DNA of 64,000 bases from CAWHJB01 sp963698715 (GCA_963698715.1 CAVORW010000007.1:1-64000); one strand, 5' to 3'; shown: positions 37,691 through 47,497, counted from the first letter of the stretch. Program-made: numbers and translations. Notes: generated from the sequence alone by a model not told the origin.

Positions 37691-38843
37691 TCACAATATC
37701 CAGTAATATTTGCGCATACTCTGCGCCAAGTTTATCGAAAGCGTAGTGCTCCTGGTAGAACGCAAATCCGTTTTCCGCCAGCTTCTGGCGCAGTTCCGAA
37801 TCTTGATAGAGGCTTAAAACCGCCTCGGCAAGCGATTGCGGGTCTTCCCGGTCGCATAGGTAGATATGCTTTTTATGGGTCAGCGTTCTGCGCATCAAGG
37901 GCGAGTCGCCGTTGATGATGGGTTTTGCCATCGCCAGACCTTCGTGAACCTTGTGCTGCATGGTCATGATTGCCTGGGGGGTTACCCCAAATGTGCCTAG
38001 TAGTACATCTGAATGGCGGATTTCCTCAATGAGCTCATTTTTTGTCATCCAATCGTGAAAGGTTACCGAGGCAAGCTCATATTTTCTGACCAGGGTTTCG
38101 ATCTGCGGCTTATCCGGGCCTCTGCCAACCAATATGAACTGAATATCAGGTCGATCAGAAAGCAGCCGGGCCGCTTCGACGATATATTTTACGCCATGGT
38201 TTGGGATATAGGTGCCGTAATACAGGCAGCGGAAAGTTGTTCGCTTGGTGAGGTCTTCCCGTGGTTGGAATTCCCGGTCGTCGGCCCCGGTGGGCAGCAG
38301 TTTGATTTTAATTGGATCAAGCTGGTATTCTTGTTGATACCATTCCGAATAGACTGGAGTATCAACAATAATCGCATCCGGTAGTCCCAGGGAAAAATTC
38401 TCAATCGCCCGGATCATTCGGCTTGAAATGGCGCTGCGAGAGTCAATCTTGCGCTCCAGAGAGATTAAGTGGATTGACATAAATATATCCCAAACCAGCG
38501 GTCTTCCCTTCAGACGGGATAACAGCCAGGCAAGGGGCGCATCCGGCTGCCCAGGATAACCGATGACCATGATATCGTATTCGCCGATGCGAAAATAGCG
38601 GAACAGCAGCCGGACGTAGGCCGAAAAGAATCGCCCCCAAAATGCTGGTTTGCGCCAGCCTCCCCCAGCAATCTGCTCCCGATCTTCCAACCCTTGCCAT
38701 AAAGTTGCATGGCATTCGTTCACGATTACATTTTGTCTGCGGAGCCTTTCAATCATCCAGCGGTTGCGCTCGTAATTAGCCCGGTAGGTTCCGAAATAAC
38801 AGACACGCAGCGTATTAGGGTTGGTTAAATGTTTTTTGGGCAT
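37674..38843 (-). CDS. Glycosyltransferase family 4 (GT-B)
   Basis: A 389-residue GT-B protein. It starts with RVCYFGTYRANYERNRWMIE, which matches the glycogen-synthase-like N-terminal domain. The donor half has FRCLYYGTYIPNHGVKYIVE, IQFILVGRGPDKP, and HKVHEGLAMAKPIINGDSP, where the terminal acidic loop is less typical. I use ATG 38843 because its A overlaps the TGA stop of the membrane protein (TGATG), a translational coupling arrangement; the open frame also extends eight codons further upstream. Sugar donor unknown. Confidence 0.83.
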   Translation of the reverse strand: MPKKHLTNPNTLRVCYFGTYRANYERNRWMIERLRRQNVIVNECHATLWQGLEDREQIAGGGWRKPAFWGRFFSAYVRLLFRYFRIGEYDIMVIGYPGQPDAPLAWLLSRLKGRPLVWDIFMSIHLISLERKIDSRSAISSRMIRAIENFSLGLPDAIIVDTPVYSEWYQQEYQLDPIKIKLLPTGADDREFQPREDLTKRTTFRCLYYGTYIPNHGVKYIVEAARLLSDRPDIQFILVGRGPDKPQIETLVRKYELASVTFHDWMTKNELIEEIRHSDVLLGTFGVTPQAIMTMQHKVHEGLAMAKPIINGDSPLMRRTLTHKKHIYLCDREDPQSLAEAVLSLYQDSELRQKLAENGFAFYQEHYAFDKLGAEYAQILLDIVNEKIG

Positions 38844-41284
38844 CAATAGACGACCTGAAATATCCACACCCGGTCCTGGCGATAAATTGGAATAAAACCC
38901 GGATGGGCTAATAATTGGCCTGCATCAATGACGGGACCAGGATTATTGACTGCCCCATGTCGTTGGCCGATATAAACATGGGTGACCCCATAACCCGCAA
39001 GCAGATCTCGAATATCTGGCCGGTCGAAACCGCTATCGGCCAACTTCAATGTCAAATCATTGACCCTTTGAATATAATCTGGGCCTGGAGGCTCTTCAGT
39101 CGTGTAGGTGATCGGAGGCAGAGTGGTATCTCTGCCCGCTTCCAGGGGCAACCACCAGCCCCCATCCGACCCTACCACCAGATTCCAATGAGGAACATAA
39201 AACGAATTGACCAGAAAGATGGCGTCTTTTGGTATATTTTCTTGGATCCAATTGGCGGCGCGTTGATCTGGTCGGGTAAATAATACCGCTTCTGTCGGTT
39301 TGAAATCACCCAACCGTTGGCGAGCTCCATACAACCCCACCCCCAAGATTGCAAGCCCGATCAGTATGGCTGTTATGATTGAGGTGTCCGGTCCATATTT
39401 TGACAATGCGGCTGATTGGTTTATTTGGCCGAATAACCACCCAACAGCTGCGCCGACAAGAATGGCGGCTGGGATATAAAATGCAATTAAGACAGAAAAT
39501 GAGCCAATCACGCCGGTACCGGGCAGGTTGAACCAACCAGGATTGGCAGCCAGCAAATTCAGGAACCACCAAGTACCAATGATGGCAGCGCCTTTGTCTC
39601 TCTGCCATAATCCCCAGGCCAAACCTATTAACGAGAGTACCCACACCACAGGCGGTAAGAACTCGAAAAGATTGCCGATTGTGTTGCTCTCCTGGGTGAT
39701 CTGCGCGACCTGCGAAGCAGGCGTGCTGATCTGGGCTGAAAATGTGGTGATCAGCGTGCCGGCAAAGACATGGATGAACCAGGGTAAAAAGATCACTCCC
39801 GCCAGAATACCAGCCGCGCCGACCCGGCTGATGTGAGCCAGGATCGTCCGCCGTCTGGATTCCAGCAGAAGTACGACTGCAAAAAAGAGGCCTCCGAATA
39901 TTAAAACCCGATAATGGGTCAGCGCCAGGCCCGCCATCATCAGCCCGGTAAGTACAATCTGCCGGCGATGCTTGTGACTTTCTACAAACAAATTCCAGCC
40001 GAAGTAAACTGCAGCAAGCAGGATCGTTTGGCCCGCCAGTTGGGTATACCGTCCCCAATTTACATAGCTTTGGGGCATGGTCGTCAGCAAGCCAGCCACC
40101 AGGAGCGCACCGACACCTGCCCAGCGGTTGCGCCCTAAACGAACTGCCCAAGGAACTAATCCAATGACTGCCAAACTATTGATGAACTGGCCGGTCCACA
40201 GTGTAGCCTGTTCAGCAGGCATACCGGTTAGCCAATGGAAGGCAGCCGCCAGCGAATGGAAGCCGAAATGATACGTAAAGGATGTAGATGGGCTGTATGG
40301 CTGCCAGGAGTCAAACAATCCTTTGTGATCGATCAGAAGCTGTGTAATCATTGTGTGCTGGATCGAATCGCCCCACATCGGCACGAGCAGCAATCGGATC
40401 ACCCACAGACGAGACAGCATCAGCAGGGCGATCAGCCCAAGCATGACAAGCTCGGGTGCGACTTTTTTGAGTTGGAATGAGAAGCGCAGCGGGCGTGTTA
40501 GCGACTTTCTCAAACGCACCCCAATCAAGCCCAGCCCTGCACCGAGTGGCAACCAGGCATACCATGCTCCCAGGTGCAAGCCCACCAGATCGGTCCACAA
40601 AAATAAGATCGGGTAAATAGCCAGACTTAACCCTGCCGACAGTCCAACTCGCCCTGCCCACCAGGTAATATCCCAATCCGGCAGTCCCCAGCTGAGGATT
40701 CCCCACCCGGGCAATACAAATAGCAGAATTGCGGCGAAAGTTAGTCCGAACCAGCCAAGGCTCTCTTGCCCAATTCCCACAAGGGCCTGGGTTCGATCAT
40801 AGGCCAGCCGAAAAGTGAGCTGCGCCTCTTGAGCCTGGCCATCGAGGTAAAGCGATCCGTTTAGATAGCTTTCGGGCGGACCACAGCCAGCCATTAACTC
40901 ACCCCCGCTGGTTAGATGAGCCTGAAGATAATAGTCCTGCCCGGTAGAATCAGGGATTGGCGCAAAGTTGAACCGGTAATAACCGGGCTGGTCGACCTTA
41001 GCCACTATCAAGCTGGCGTTTCTCAAGGCTGGAGCACCCAACTGATCGACGGAAAAAACGCTTAGCTCCAGGTATCCAGTCTGGCTGCTGCCAGGCTTGA
41101 GATAGAGGGCGATTCCATTGAATCCATCATACCCGGCTGTGAATGACTGGCCGAGTGTATCATTGCCCTCCAAAACGATAAAATGGTTCTGAACGGGTTG
41201 TTCCAACCGAATGAATGGGGAGCAACCAGCCAGGAGAAGCAAGCTGATGGCCGCCAGTAGACTGATCCGAAAACGAGAATGCAT
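38843..41284 (-). CDS. Large polytopic membrane protein with N-terminal lipobox (glycan assembly)
   Basis: A protein of about 813 residues. The N-terminus is a lipoprotein signal with lipobox LLAGC at about residue 21-22, then a beta-rich extracellular domain of some 130 residues (SFTAGYDGFNGIALYLKPGS), then about 13 membrane helices, then a C-terminal outside domain with RAANWIQENIPKDAIFLVNS and YGVTHVYIGQRHG. The last segment is like the C-terminal part of GT39/DUF6541-type membrane proteins. It is not a typical glycosyltransferase, since no clear DE/DD motif is visible in the first loop. A GTG three bases upstream (41285-41287) directly abuts the GT2 stop, so the precise start is uncertain. 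Role: probably a membrane step of surface-glycan assembly. Confidence 0.65.
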   Translation of the reverse strand: MHSRFRISLLAAISLLLLAGCSPFIRLEQPVQNHFIVLEGNDTLGQSFTAGYDGFNGIALYLKPGSSQTGYLELSVFSVDQLGAPALRNASLIVAKVDQPGYYRFNFAPIPDSTGQDYYLQAHLTSGGELMAGCGPPESYLNGSLYLDGQAQEAQLTFRLAYDRTQALVGIGQESLGWFGLTFAAILLFVLPGWGILSWGLPDWDITWWAGRVGLSAGLSLAIYPILFLWTDLVGLHLGAWYAWLPLGAGLGLIGVRLRKSLTRPLRFSFQLKKVAPELVMLGLIALLMLSRLWVIRLLLVPMWGDSIQHTMITQLLIDHKGLFDSWQPYSPSTSFTYHFGFHSLAAAFHWLTGMPAEQATLWTGQFINSLAVIGLVPWAVRLGRNRWAGVGALLVAGLLTTMPQSYVNWGRYTQLAGQTILLAAVYFGWNLFVESHKHRRQIVLTGLMMAGLALTHYRVLIFGGLFFAVVLLLESRRRTILAHISRVGAAGILAGVIFLPWFIHVFAGTLITTFSAQISTPASQVAQITQESNTIGNLFEFLPPVVWVLSLIGLAWGLWQRDKGAAIIGTWWFLNLLAANPGWFNLPGTGVIGSFSVLIAFYIPAAILVGAAVGWLFGQINQSAALSKYGPDTSIITAILIGLAILGVGLYGARQRLGDFKPTEAVLFTRPDQRAANWIQENIPKDAIFLVNSFYVPHWNLVVGSDGGWWLPLEAGRDTTLPPITYTTEEPPGPDYIQRVNDLTLKLADSGFDRPDIRDLLAGYGVTHVYIGQRHGAVNNPGPVIDAGQLLAHPGFIPIYRQDRVWIFQVVY

Positions 41285-41287
41285 CAC

Positions 41288-42259
41288 CTAATGCTCGCTG
41301 ATGGAAGGATCGTTCTGATTTTCCCCAAGCTCGATCCGCCGAACGCGGTAGAGTAGATCTTCTAGAATTTTGCGATTAAAGCCAATCAAATCGGCTAACA
41401 AACCAATTAACCAGATTTGAAAACCCACGATCAATAGTACGGCCGCCAAAATAATCGATTGGATGTGGCCGGTCCCTTGACCGATCAAGTAAAAGTATAG
41501 AAAACGGATCCCAAGCGCCAATCCGGCCAGTAGGAATATGGCACCCAGAGCTGTGAACACCCGTAAAGGTTTATACATAGTATAAGCTCGCACGATGGTT
41601 GTCCCAGAGTTAGCCAGGTAATGTGGGATGCTGCGCATCAAGCGTGAAGGCCGGGTCTGAGGGTTTGTCCGCACCGGTACATAAACAACAGCCATCCGGT
41701 GAGCGCCAGCTTGAATTAAAGTTTCCAGTGTATAAGAGTATTCGCTTAATACCAGGGTATGCAGCGCTGCTCGGCGGCTGATGGCCCGGAAACCGCTGGT
41801 TGCATCCGGGGTCTTGACACCGGATGCTCGCGCAATGACCCAGCTGCCTGCCCTTTGGAGCCAGCGTTTGACCACCGAAAAGTCTTGTAATGTGGCTACA
41901 CCTCGGTCACCAATCACCAGATCGGCTCTTCCGTCCAGGATTGGATTGATCAATTGCTGGATATCATCCGCGCGATACTGATTGTCCGCATCTGTGTTGA
42001 CGATCAGATCAGCGCCGAGACGCAGGCAGGCCTCAATCCCAGCCATAAAACCATACGCCAGTCCGGCGTGCTCTTTCAACCGAACGATGTGATGGACGCC
42101 AACTAGTTTGGCTGTTTCGGAGGTATTATCGCGGCTGCCATCATCGATCACCAGATACTCGATTGATTCCACACCAGATAATTTACGCGGCAAAGCCTGA
42201 ATGGTTTCTGGTAAGTTGTCCGCTTCGTTATAGCATGGGATCTGAATGATTAGTTTCAA
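41288..42259 (-). CDS. Polyprenyl-phosphate glycosyltransferase (GT2, DPM1-like)
   Basis: A 323-residue protein. IIQIPCYNEADNLPETIQAL and YLVIDDGSRDNTSETAK form the nucleotide-sugar site, LIVNTDADNQYRADD carries the metal-binding acidic residues, and FRAISRRAALHTL lies in the acceptor region. Two C-terminal helices (LRVFTALGAIFLLAGLALGI, SIILAAVLLIVGFQIWLIGL) anchor it. It probably makes a polyprenyl-phosphate sugar used as donor on the outer face. The start is TTG at 42259; no strong ribosome-binding site is visible. It is the first gene of the eight-gene minus-strand operon. Confidence 0.86.
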   Translation of the reverse strand: MKLIIQIPCYNEADNLPETIQALPRKLSGVESIEYLVIDDGSRDNTSETAKLVGVHHIVRLKEHAGLAYGFMAGIEACLRLGADLIVNTDADNQYRADDIQQLINPILDGRADLVIGDRGVATLQDFSVVKRWLQRAGSWVIARASGVKTPDATSGFRAISRRAALHTLVLSEYSYTLETLIQAGAHRMAVVYVPVRTNPQTRPSRLMRSIPHYLANSGTTIVRAYTMYKPLRVFTALGAIFLLAGLALGIRFLYFYLIGQGTGHIQSIILAAVLLIVGFQIWLIGLLADLIGFNRKILEDLLYRVRRIELGENQNDPSISEH

Positions 42260-42371
42260 GATTAGTTTTCTTTCGAGTACTGGGAGTTGCCAGCAACTCC
42301 GCTGGATGACCGCACTTAATTACCAGGTGTGTACCTAGCTGGCAATTGTGGTGCATCAACTACCCGAATAA

Positions 42372-42935
42372 TTATACTCTCGCCTGGCATATAAAAAGCT
42401 GGTTTCCCCCCAATAAAAATTTTCGTGCCTGGGTCAGTTCGAGACCGTTATCTATAGCTATGCTCTGCAGGCTGGCGAGTGTAAAAATGGTTTCGTGTTC
42501 GTGCTGAGCTTCTTTTGAAAACAACCCTATTTTCGCGCCGATCTGATGAATCCGATCGCCTAGTGGTGAAGGGGTTGTGATCACAACCTTGCCTGCCGGT
42601 TTAAGCAACCCGGGCAGCTGTTTTAATAAGAAACCCGGCTTTTCAAGATGTTCGATGACCGCGATCAGCAAAATCGTATCGAATTTTTGGTCCAGATTCA
42701 GTTGTTCGATATCAAAATCGCGCTGGTAAAAATCATATTGGGGGCGGTGACTGCGCAGGTAATCCATCCAGGGAGCGCTGACTTCTACCCCAACATAGCG
42801 CTGATCGGGTTCGAGAAATTCGCTCACAGTAGCCAGACCGCAGCCCAAATCGAGAACATCCCCTTTAAGATAGGGGATCACCATCTTATAACGTTGTTTT
42901 TGCAGGAAAGGGGTCAGAAGAGGGTATCGGCTCAT
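42372..42935 (-). CDS. Class I SAM-dependent methyltransferase
   Basis: A 187-residue methyltransferase-like protein. KGDVLDLGCGLATVSEFLEP is the SAM-binding motif; later ILLIAVIEHLEKPGFLLKQL and GKVVITTPSPLGDRIH are typical. The chosen start is the ATG at 42935, from which the conserved domain begins (YPLLTPFLQKQRYKMVIPYL); the frame is open upstream but the added residues are not conserved-looking. It lies upstream of the glycan operon in the same direction with a 112-base gap. Confidence 0.75.
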   Translation of the reverse strand: MSRYPLLTPFLQKQRYKMVIPYLKGDVLDLGCGLATVSEFLEPDQRYVGVEVSAPWMDYLRSHRPQYDFYQRDFDIEQLNLDQKFDTILLIAVIEHLEKPGFLLKQLPGLLKPAGKVVITTPSPLGDRIHQIGAKIGLFSKEAQHEHETIFTLASLQSIAIDNGLELTQARKFLLGGNQLFICQARV

Positions 42936-43129
42936 CGTAGCATGGTTTGGAACTGTCCTGACGGGGCGAGTGGACTGAGGTGTGCTAAAAGTCTGAAGAG
43001 TGATCTTGAAGTTCCCAATTTTAGTGCACTCGCGGGCTGAGCACGGTAATGGGCTGTGCTGTTGGACGTGAGTATACACCGAAAACAGGTATCACACGTA
43101 AGCTGCACAGGGGCTATTAAATTTAAGCA

Positions 43130-43180
43130 AGTTTTGGTGTGGAGATTATGGCTTAAGCCCAAAATTTCCACACCAAAACT
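43130..43180. repeat. Hairpin between the secreted M23-type protein and the methyltransferase
   Basis: AGTTTTGGTGTGGA at 43130-43143 is exactly inverted at 43167-43180, with a 23-base loop that itself holds a GGCTTAAGCC palindrome. It lies 47 bases past the stop of the minus-strand gene ending at 43227. It may be a terminator without a strong T-run. Confidence 0.5.
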
Positions 43181-43226
43181 ATTCGCTTTAGAGTTCAATT
43201 AACCCGGTATTGCAGGTTTTATAAGA

Positions 43227-46200
43227 TTAAGGCATGGCAGCAATCATTGGCAGATAAATTGGCAAACCGACTTGAATGCTGAGCTGGTAGCGAACCAGGT
43301 CACCGGCGACCCGGTCATCGATCGAGCGAACTCGCAGGAAGAGGGTGCGATCCTGCTCAGCCACCCAGCCAACATGGCTGGGCAGATCAAATTCGCCTGG
43401 GTCATTCTGTGTCAGGAGTGTGCTGCCATCCTCGGCGTATAATTCCAAGATGGCGGCTGCGCTCCCGAGGATGGGCTGGCTGTGAACATGTAAAGTCTGT
43501 CCTGCTTTGATATTAATCCGGAGCCAGTCTTCATCTTGCAGCCCTCCGGAACCGGCTGGATTGCAGAAGTTCCGGATTTGAAAACTGTGGTTAAAATCTA
43601 CCAAACCTGCGCGCGTGTAAGTGTTGTCATTGACGATCCCGCCGATTGTTTCCCAGGCGTCATACTCTGTGCAAACCGTGGCGGGAATAGAAACTGTCTG
43701 CTCTGCCAGGGTGGTATAAGGCTCGGTATTCCCGATGCGGTCTACTGCGCGCAGCTTAAACCCATAGGTTTTACCGGCCTCGGCAATGACCCATAAATGG
43801 CGTGCATTTCCATCGATAGCCAGCGCCCAATTCTGCCAGGGAGCCGTGCCGGTTTGGCGCTGCAAATCGAAATGGTCGATGCCAGACAGGTTATCGCTGG
43901 CCAGCCACTCGACGGGGATCACCGTGCTGTTCAGACTGGTTGGCAAATTCAAGATCGAACTCACCGGTGCAGTCCGGTCCAGGCCTAAATGCCAAATGCC
44001 AGCAAAGCGCTGGTTGCCAGCCCAATCCTCAGCCAGAGCATAGAATCCCATCTCCAACTGGTCGGGAATGTTGAGCGCATTGAAAACGGTTTGCCAGCCA
44101 TCTGAGCCATCCCAGTCCGATGCAATCTTCTCCCAGCCGCCGCTTTGCCAATCGCCCGAGTGCCAGAAGAAGTCAACGTGGCTGATCCCGCTCTCGGCAT
44201 CAGTAGCCTGGACAGCCAGTGTGGTTTGATCGGAGGATAGAAAGGTGCTGCCCGGAGGCGCGCTGATCGACACAGCCGGGCGGGTGGTTTCTTTATAGAT
44301 CTGGAGCGTGTAGGTACGGCCCAGATCGCCCGCGGATGGGTGCGCCCAGTCTCGCACCTTCAGGTAATAGGTACTGGTACGCGGCAAGCGATAGCTTAGA
44401 GCCGAGTTGGTCAGAGAATTTAGGATCATATCGTCATTTTCAGTCAAAACCGATGTGCCGTCGCTGTCCAGTAAGTAGAGATAAGTGTCGGCATTTGACC
44501 CGGCTGTAGCCAATGCTGAAACCCCGATCTGATCCCCGGCCTGACCGTTAAACCGGTAATAGTCAACATCGCCGGCTGGGCATAAAACCCCGGAGGCGCT
44601 GGCCGGAATTGCTATCGGTGTCGCGCTGGCGGGAGAATTATTGCTGTCCCCACAGGCAGGCGGCGCTTCAGCGCTGATCGAAAAGTCGTCAATGAACCAG
44701 CCCAGGAAATTATTGTAGGCCGCATCCAGAGTTTCGAAGTGGAAGCGGACCCGGACAGTGCTGCCGGCATAGCTGGAAAGGTCAATAAACGGGCTCTGCA
44801 GCCAGTGATTGGGTGGGTCTTCAGAGAACTGGTAGATTGGCTCGAATGGGCCGTTATTCTTTGAAATCTGCACAACCCGCCGGTCCCAATGGTTGCCAGG
44901 CCCTTCGGTCTGGTATTGATACAAGAAACGCAGATAGTAACCTCCCGAGGGGATTGCAAATGGTGGCGATGTCAGGTCACCGTAGTTTGTTTGTCCGGTG
45001 TCATAGCCCGTGACAGCTCCAGAAGCGTCGTAGAGCCAGTTTACCGCGCTGCTATCTCTGTCGAGATATGTCCAATCCCAATTGCCGCTGTTGACCCATA
45101 AACTGCGCTCCACAGCAGTCTCCATCCCCGAAAAATATGGAACTGCCTGGGTAGCAGGTGGAGCTGCCGGTGATTGGATCTCAAATGAGGATGCGCTGCT
45201 CCAGGCGCTCGAACCGGAGGTGTTGAGCGAGCGGACCGTCCAGCTGTAGTTGCCGGGTGCCAGCGAGCCAGGGCTCAGATATGCCGCGCTGGTGGTTTTT
45301 GTAAGGCTGCTTGGCCCTGTGATTTTTATCTCATAGGATGTCCCACCCCCAGAATCTTCCCAGGTCAAGACGGGTGAGCTATCTGACCGGAAGCTAAATC
45401 CACTGGCAGGCCAGAGTGGGATCGGGACCGCGGGCAGGCTGGTACGCGGCTGCACACGCAGGGACGACAGGCGATCTGTGCCGGTGCGATTGTCAGCCAG
45501 ATTGCTGTCGTTGCTGGCTAAAGTTTCACTGCGCCCTGTCAGGTCGGCGTTCCGATATAAGGTTGCCAGCACATTGGCCCCCACCTGGATCGATTCAGCA
45601 TTGTTATCGCCCAGGTTGTTGATGGTGGTAAATGCGCCGCTGCTAAGGACTACACAGGCACCGCCATAATCTTGCTCTGCAAACAGCGCCACCTGGTTGA
45701 CGCCTGCTGTGCAGGCGGGGGGCTGGACTGGGCAGGGGTAGTTTTTTATTAATTGTCGCAACCCGGGTAGATCCAGATTGTAATTCCCGTCTTTGTCTCG
45801 CAATCTTAATGCCAGGGTAAGGGGACCGTCAGGGACACCCGCACTGCAAAGATCCCAATTAAGAGTAAATGGACTGCTGGTGAATTCCAGTCCAATATTA
45901 TGCCAGCTGCCGTCGTAGGATGCGATGAACTGCGCGCTGTCGAGCCCACTATCTTCATCAATTGCCCAACCACTCAGCGTAAGGCTGCCGGTTGATAGGC
46001 TTGATTGGTCAATAGGCGCAGTTATATCTCCCACCGGAGGTTTTCGGTCGCCAGTAACTGTGTTCGCAGAGATGTAATAAGTTCGGGTGTCATTGCAAAC
46101 ATCGCCCGGTCTGGTGCAGTAAGGCAGATCGGCAAGTACCCTTGGCCGGCCGCCATTGATATCAACCTCCTCAAAAACGACGTCCTGGGAAACACCCCAG

Positions 46201-47090
46201 TAGCCCCAATAAGGTTCTGCCTGGACCTGGAAATGAAGGTGATGCCCGGTAGATGCGCCGGTATTATCCGCTACGCCAATAAACTGCCCCTGTTGGACTG
46301 GGGCCCCGATGACCTTCAATGAGTCGGGGATGCTGTTTTGAGCCAGATGCAGATAAAGCTGGTAAGTGGTTGGTATGGTGCTTATATCTTTTAGGACGAG
46401 ATAATTGACGTCGCTGTGATCGTCGTTTGGGACCGAATCTTTGTATAAATACACCGTTCCTGCCCTGGAGGCATGGACATTAAACATGGTTTTATAAATA
46501 TAAAAATCGAAGCTGTAATGGGCATTTCCGGATGTAATATCTTTATCATGGGCCGTGCTGCGCGAGACCCATACAGTTTTTCCGGCTTCCCAGGGCAAAT
46601 GGTAGCCAGTAAATGGCGCGCTAACGGCAGTGCTCTCGACAACCGAATTCATTGCGATCAGACTCTGGCGAATCTCATCCGAGATTAACTCGACCGGCAA
46701 ATTCGCTACCGCAGCCAACCAGCCATTGTCTGATGGCAGGATGGCCTGCCAGTCTGATTCAGTCCGGCGAACGACAGCCAGCCCCGGTTCCATTGGGATG
46801 TCCTGCTTTGTTTCCGGATCGACTGGAGTCAGCCAGCCAATCGCCCACTGGCCGTCCTTGGAGAGCCCCAACTGGCTGATCTGAGTTTCGTACACCAGAT
46901 ATACCAACCCGACTTGTTTATGCTCCTGCAGAGCGGACTGGATCGCAGACTGCACCTGGGCGAGTTGCAGTTGACGGTTGTATTTATCGGATGGAGGTGG
47001 GGGTTCGGGTTGGTTTGCCGATGATGCCCGGGTAAGGCCAATGATAAAGAACCCCAGGATCACCAGATTTGTCAATAAAATACGCTTCAT
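43227..47090 (-). CDS. Large secreted multidomain protein with M23-type metallopeptidase domain
   Basis: About 1287 residues. The signal peptide is at the N-terminus (LVILGFFIIGLTRASSA). Residues 160-300 are an M23 (LytM) peptidase: H193-x3-D197, H250 in YLHL, and H286-x-H288 in STGHHLHFQV, the usual zinc and catalytic set. After this come a beta/gamma-crystallin-like module (YGGACVVLSSGAFTTINNLG), a fibronectin-like module, a galactose-binding-like sandwich (near WDRRVVQISKNNGPF), a pre-peptidase C-terminal (PPC) domain (VDYYRFNGQAGDQIGVSALA), Ig-like modules (GISHVDFFWHSGDW) and a second PPC-like domain at the end. Such proteins act on or bind the cell envelope outside the cell. Start: ATG 47090, seven bases after GGAG; the ATG at 47096 is too close to it. 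Confidence 0.8.
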   Translation of the reverse strand: MKRILLTNLVILGFFIIGLTRASSANQPEPPPPSDKYNRQLQLAQVQSAIQSALQEHKQVGLVYLVYETQISQLGLSKDGQWAIGWLTPVDPETKQDIPMEPGLAVVRRTESDWQAILPSDNGWLAAVANLPVELISDEIRQSLIAMNSVVESTAVSAPFTGYHLPWEAGKTVWVSRSTAHDKDITSGNAHYSFDFYIYKTMFNVHASRAGTVYLYKDSVPNDDHSDVNYLVLKDISTIPTTYQLYLHLAQNSIPDSLKVIGAPVQQGQFIGVADNTGASTGHHLHFQVQAEPYWGYWGVSQDVVFEEVDINGGRPRVLADLPYCTRPGDVCNDTRTYYISANTVTGDRKPPVGDITAPIDQSSLSTGSLTLSGWAIDEDSGLDSAQFIASYDGSWHNIGLEFTSSPFTLNWDLCSAGVPDGPLTLALRLRDKDGNYNLDLPGLRQLIKNYPCPVQPPACTAGVNQVALFAEQDYGGACVVLSSGAFTTINNLGDNNAESIQVGANVLATLYRNADLTGRSETLASNDSNLADNRTGTDRLSSLRVQPRTSLPAVPIPLWPASGFSFRSDSSPVLTWEDSGGGTSYEIKITGPSSLTKTTSAAYLSPGSLAPGNYSWTVRSLNTSGSSAWSSASSFEIQSPAAPPATQAVPYFSGMETAVERSLWVNSGNWDWTYLDRDSSAVNWLYDASGAVTGYDTGQTNYGDLTSPPFAIPSGGYYLRFLYQYQTEGPGNHWDRRVVQISKNNGPFEPIYQFSEDPPNHWLQSPFIDLSSYAGSTVRVRFHFETLDAAYNNFLGWFIDDFSISAEAPPACGDSNNSPASATPIAIPASASGVLCPAGDVDYYRFNGQAGDQIGVSALATAGSNADTYLYLLDSDGTSVLTENDDMILNSLTNSALSYRLPRTSTYYLKVRDWAHPSAGDLGRTYTLQIYKETTRPAVSISAPPGSTFLSSDQTTLAVQATDAESGISHVDFFWHSGDWQSGGWEKIASDWDGSDGWQTVFNALNIPDQLEMGFYALAEDWAGNQRFAGIWHLGLDRTAPVSSILNLPTSLNSTVIPVEWLASDNLSGIDHFDLQRQTGTAPWQNWALAIDGNARHLWVIAEAGKTYGFKLRAVDRIGNTEPYTTLAEQTVSIPATVCTEYDAWETIGGIVNDNTYTRAGLVDFNHSFQIRNFCNPAGSGGLQDEDWLRINIKAGQTLHVHSQPILGSAAAILELYAEDGSTLLTQNDPGEFDLPSHVGWVAEQDRTLFLRVRSIDDRVAGDLVRYQLSIQVGLPIYLPMIAAMP

Positions 47091-47153
47091 TCTCATGCTC
47101 CGCAGATTAAGACTAGAAAGGTAAACCGATCGCCCGGTTTGCCGGCAGATTTT

Positions 47154-47265
47154 GCCGGACAGTGATTGCCGGACAGTGATTGCCGGACAGTGATTGCCGG
47201 ACAGTGATTGCCGGACAGTGATTGCCGGACAGTGATTGCCGGACAGTGATTGCCGGACAGTGATT
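47154..47265. repeat. Tandem repeat, eight units of 14 bp (GCCGGACAGTGATT)
   Basis: Units begin at 47154, 47168, 47182, 47196, 47210, 47224, 47238 and 47252, all identical, followed by a degenerate unit. They lie 58 to 170 bases upstream of the minus-strand M23-type gene. There are no spacers, so this is not a CRISPR array. The unit length is not a multiple of three, so it is not a protein repeat. It could be a strain-variable spacer in the promoter or a binding-site cluster. Confidence 0.95.
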
Positions 47266-47497
47266 GCCGCCGTGATTGATGATGCGGGTTGGCAGTGAGA
47301 ATTTTTCTTTTCAATAACCCGTCCAGGTCATTTTACGACAAACCTGGTGGGATGGAGTTAAGAAAAATGTCAGCCTGCCAGCGCCTTATAAAATGCTGTA
47401 AGGCGTTACCATTTATTGTGCAAGGGATGTGCCAATCACCAAATTATCGGTCCGATAGATACCTGGAGATCTTCTTGGGTGTACGATAATGATTTAA

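Noticed and set aside
39306..40151. Minus-strand open frame of 281 codons
   Set aside because: It is out of frame within the 813-residue membrane protein, with a composition (Arg, Pro, Cys rich) typical of shadow frames.
47154..47265. Possible CRISPR array
   Set aside because: Units are contiguous, identical and 14 bp long with no spacers, and no cas genes are in the window.
47093..47314. Minus-strand open frame of 73 codons with a repeated SGNHCPAITVRQ pattern
   Set aside because: It follows entirely from the 14-bp tandem repeat, has no ribosome-binding site and the real gene start is at 47090.
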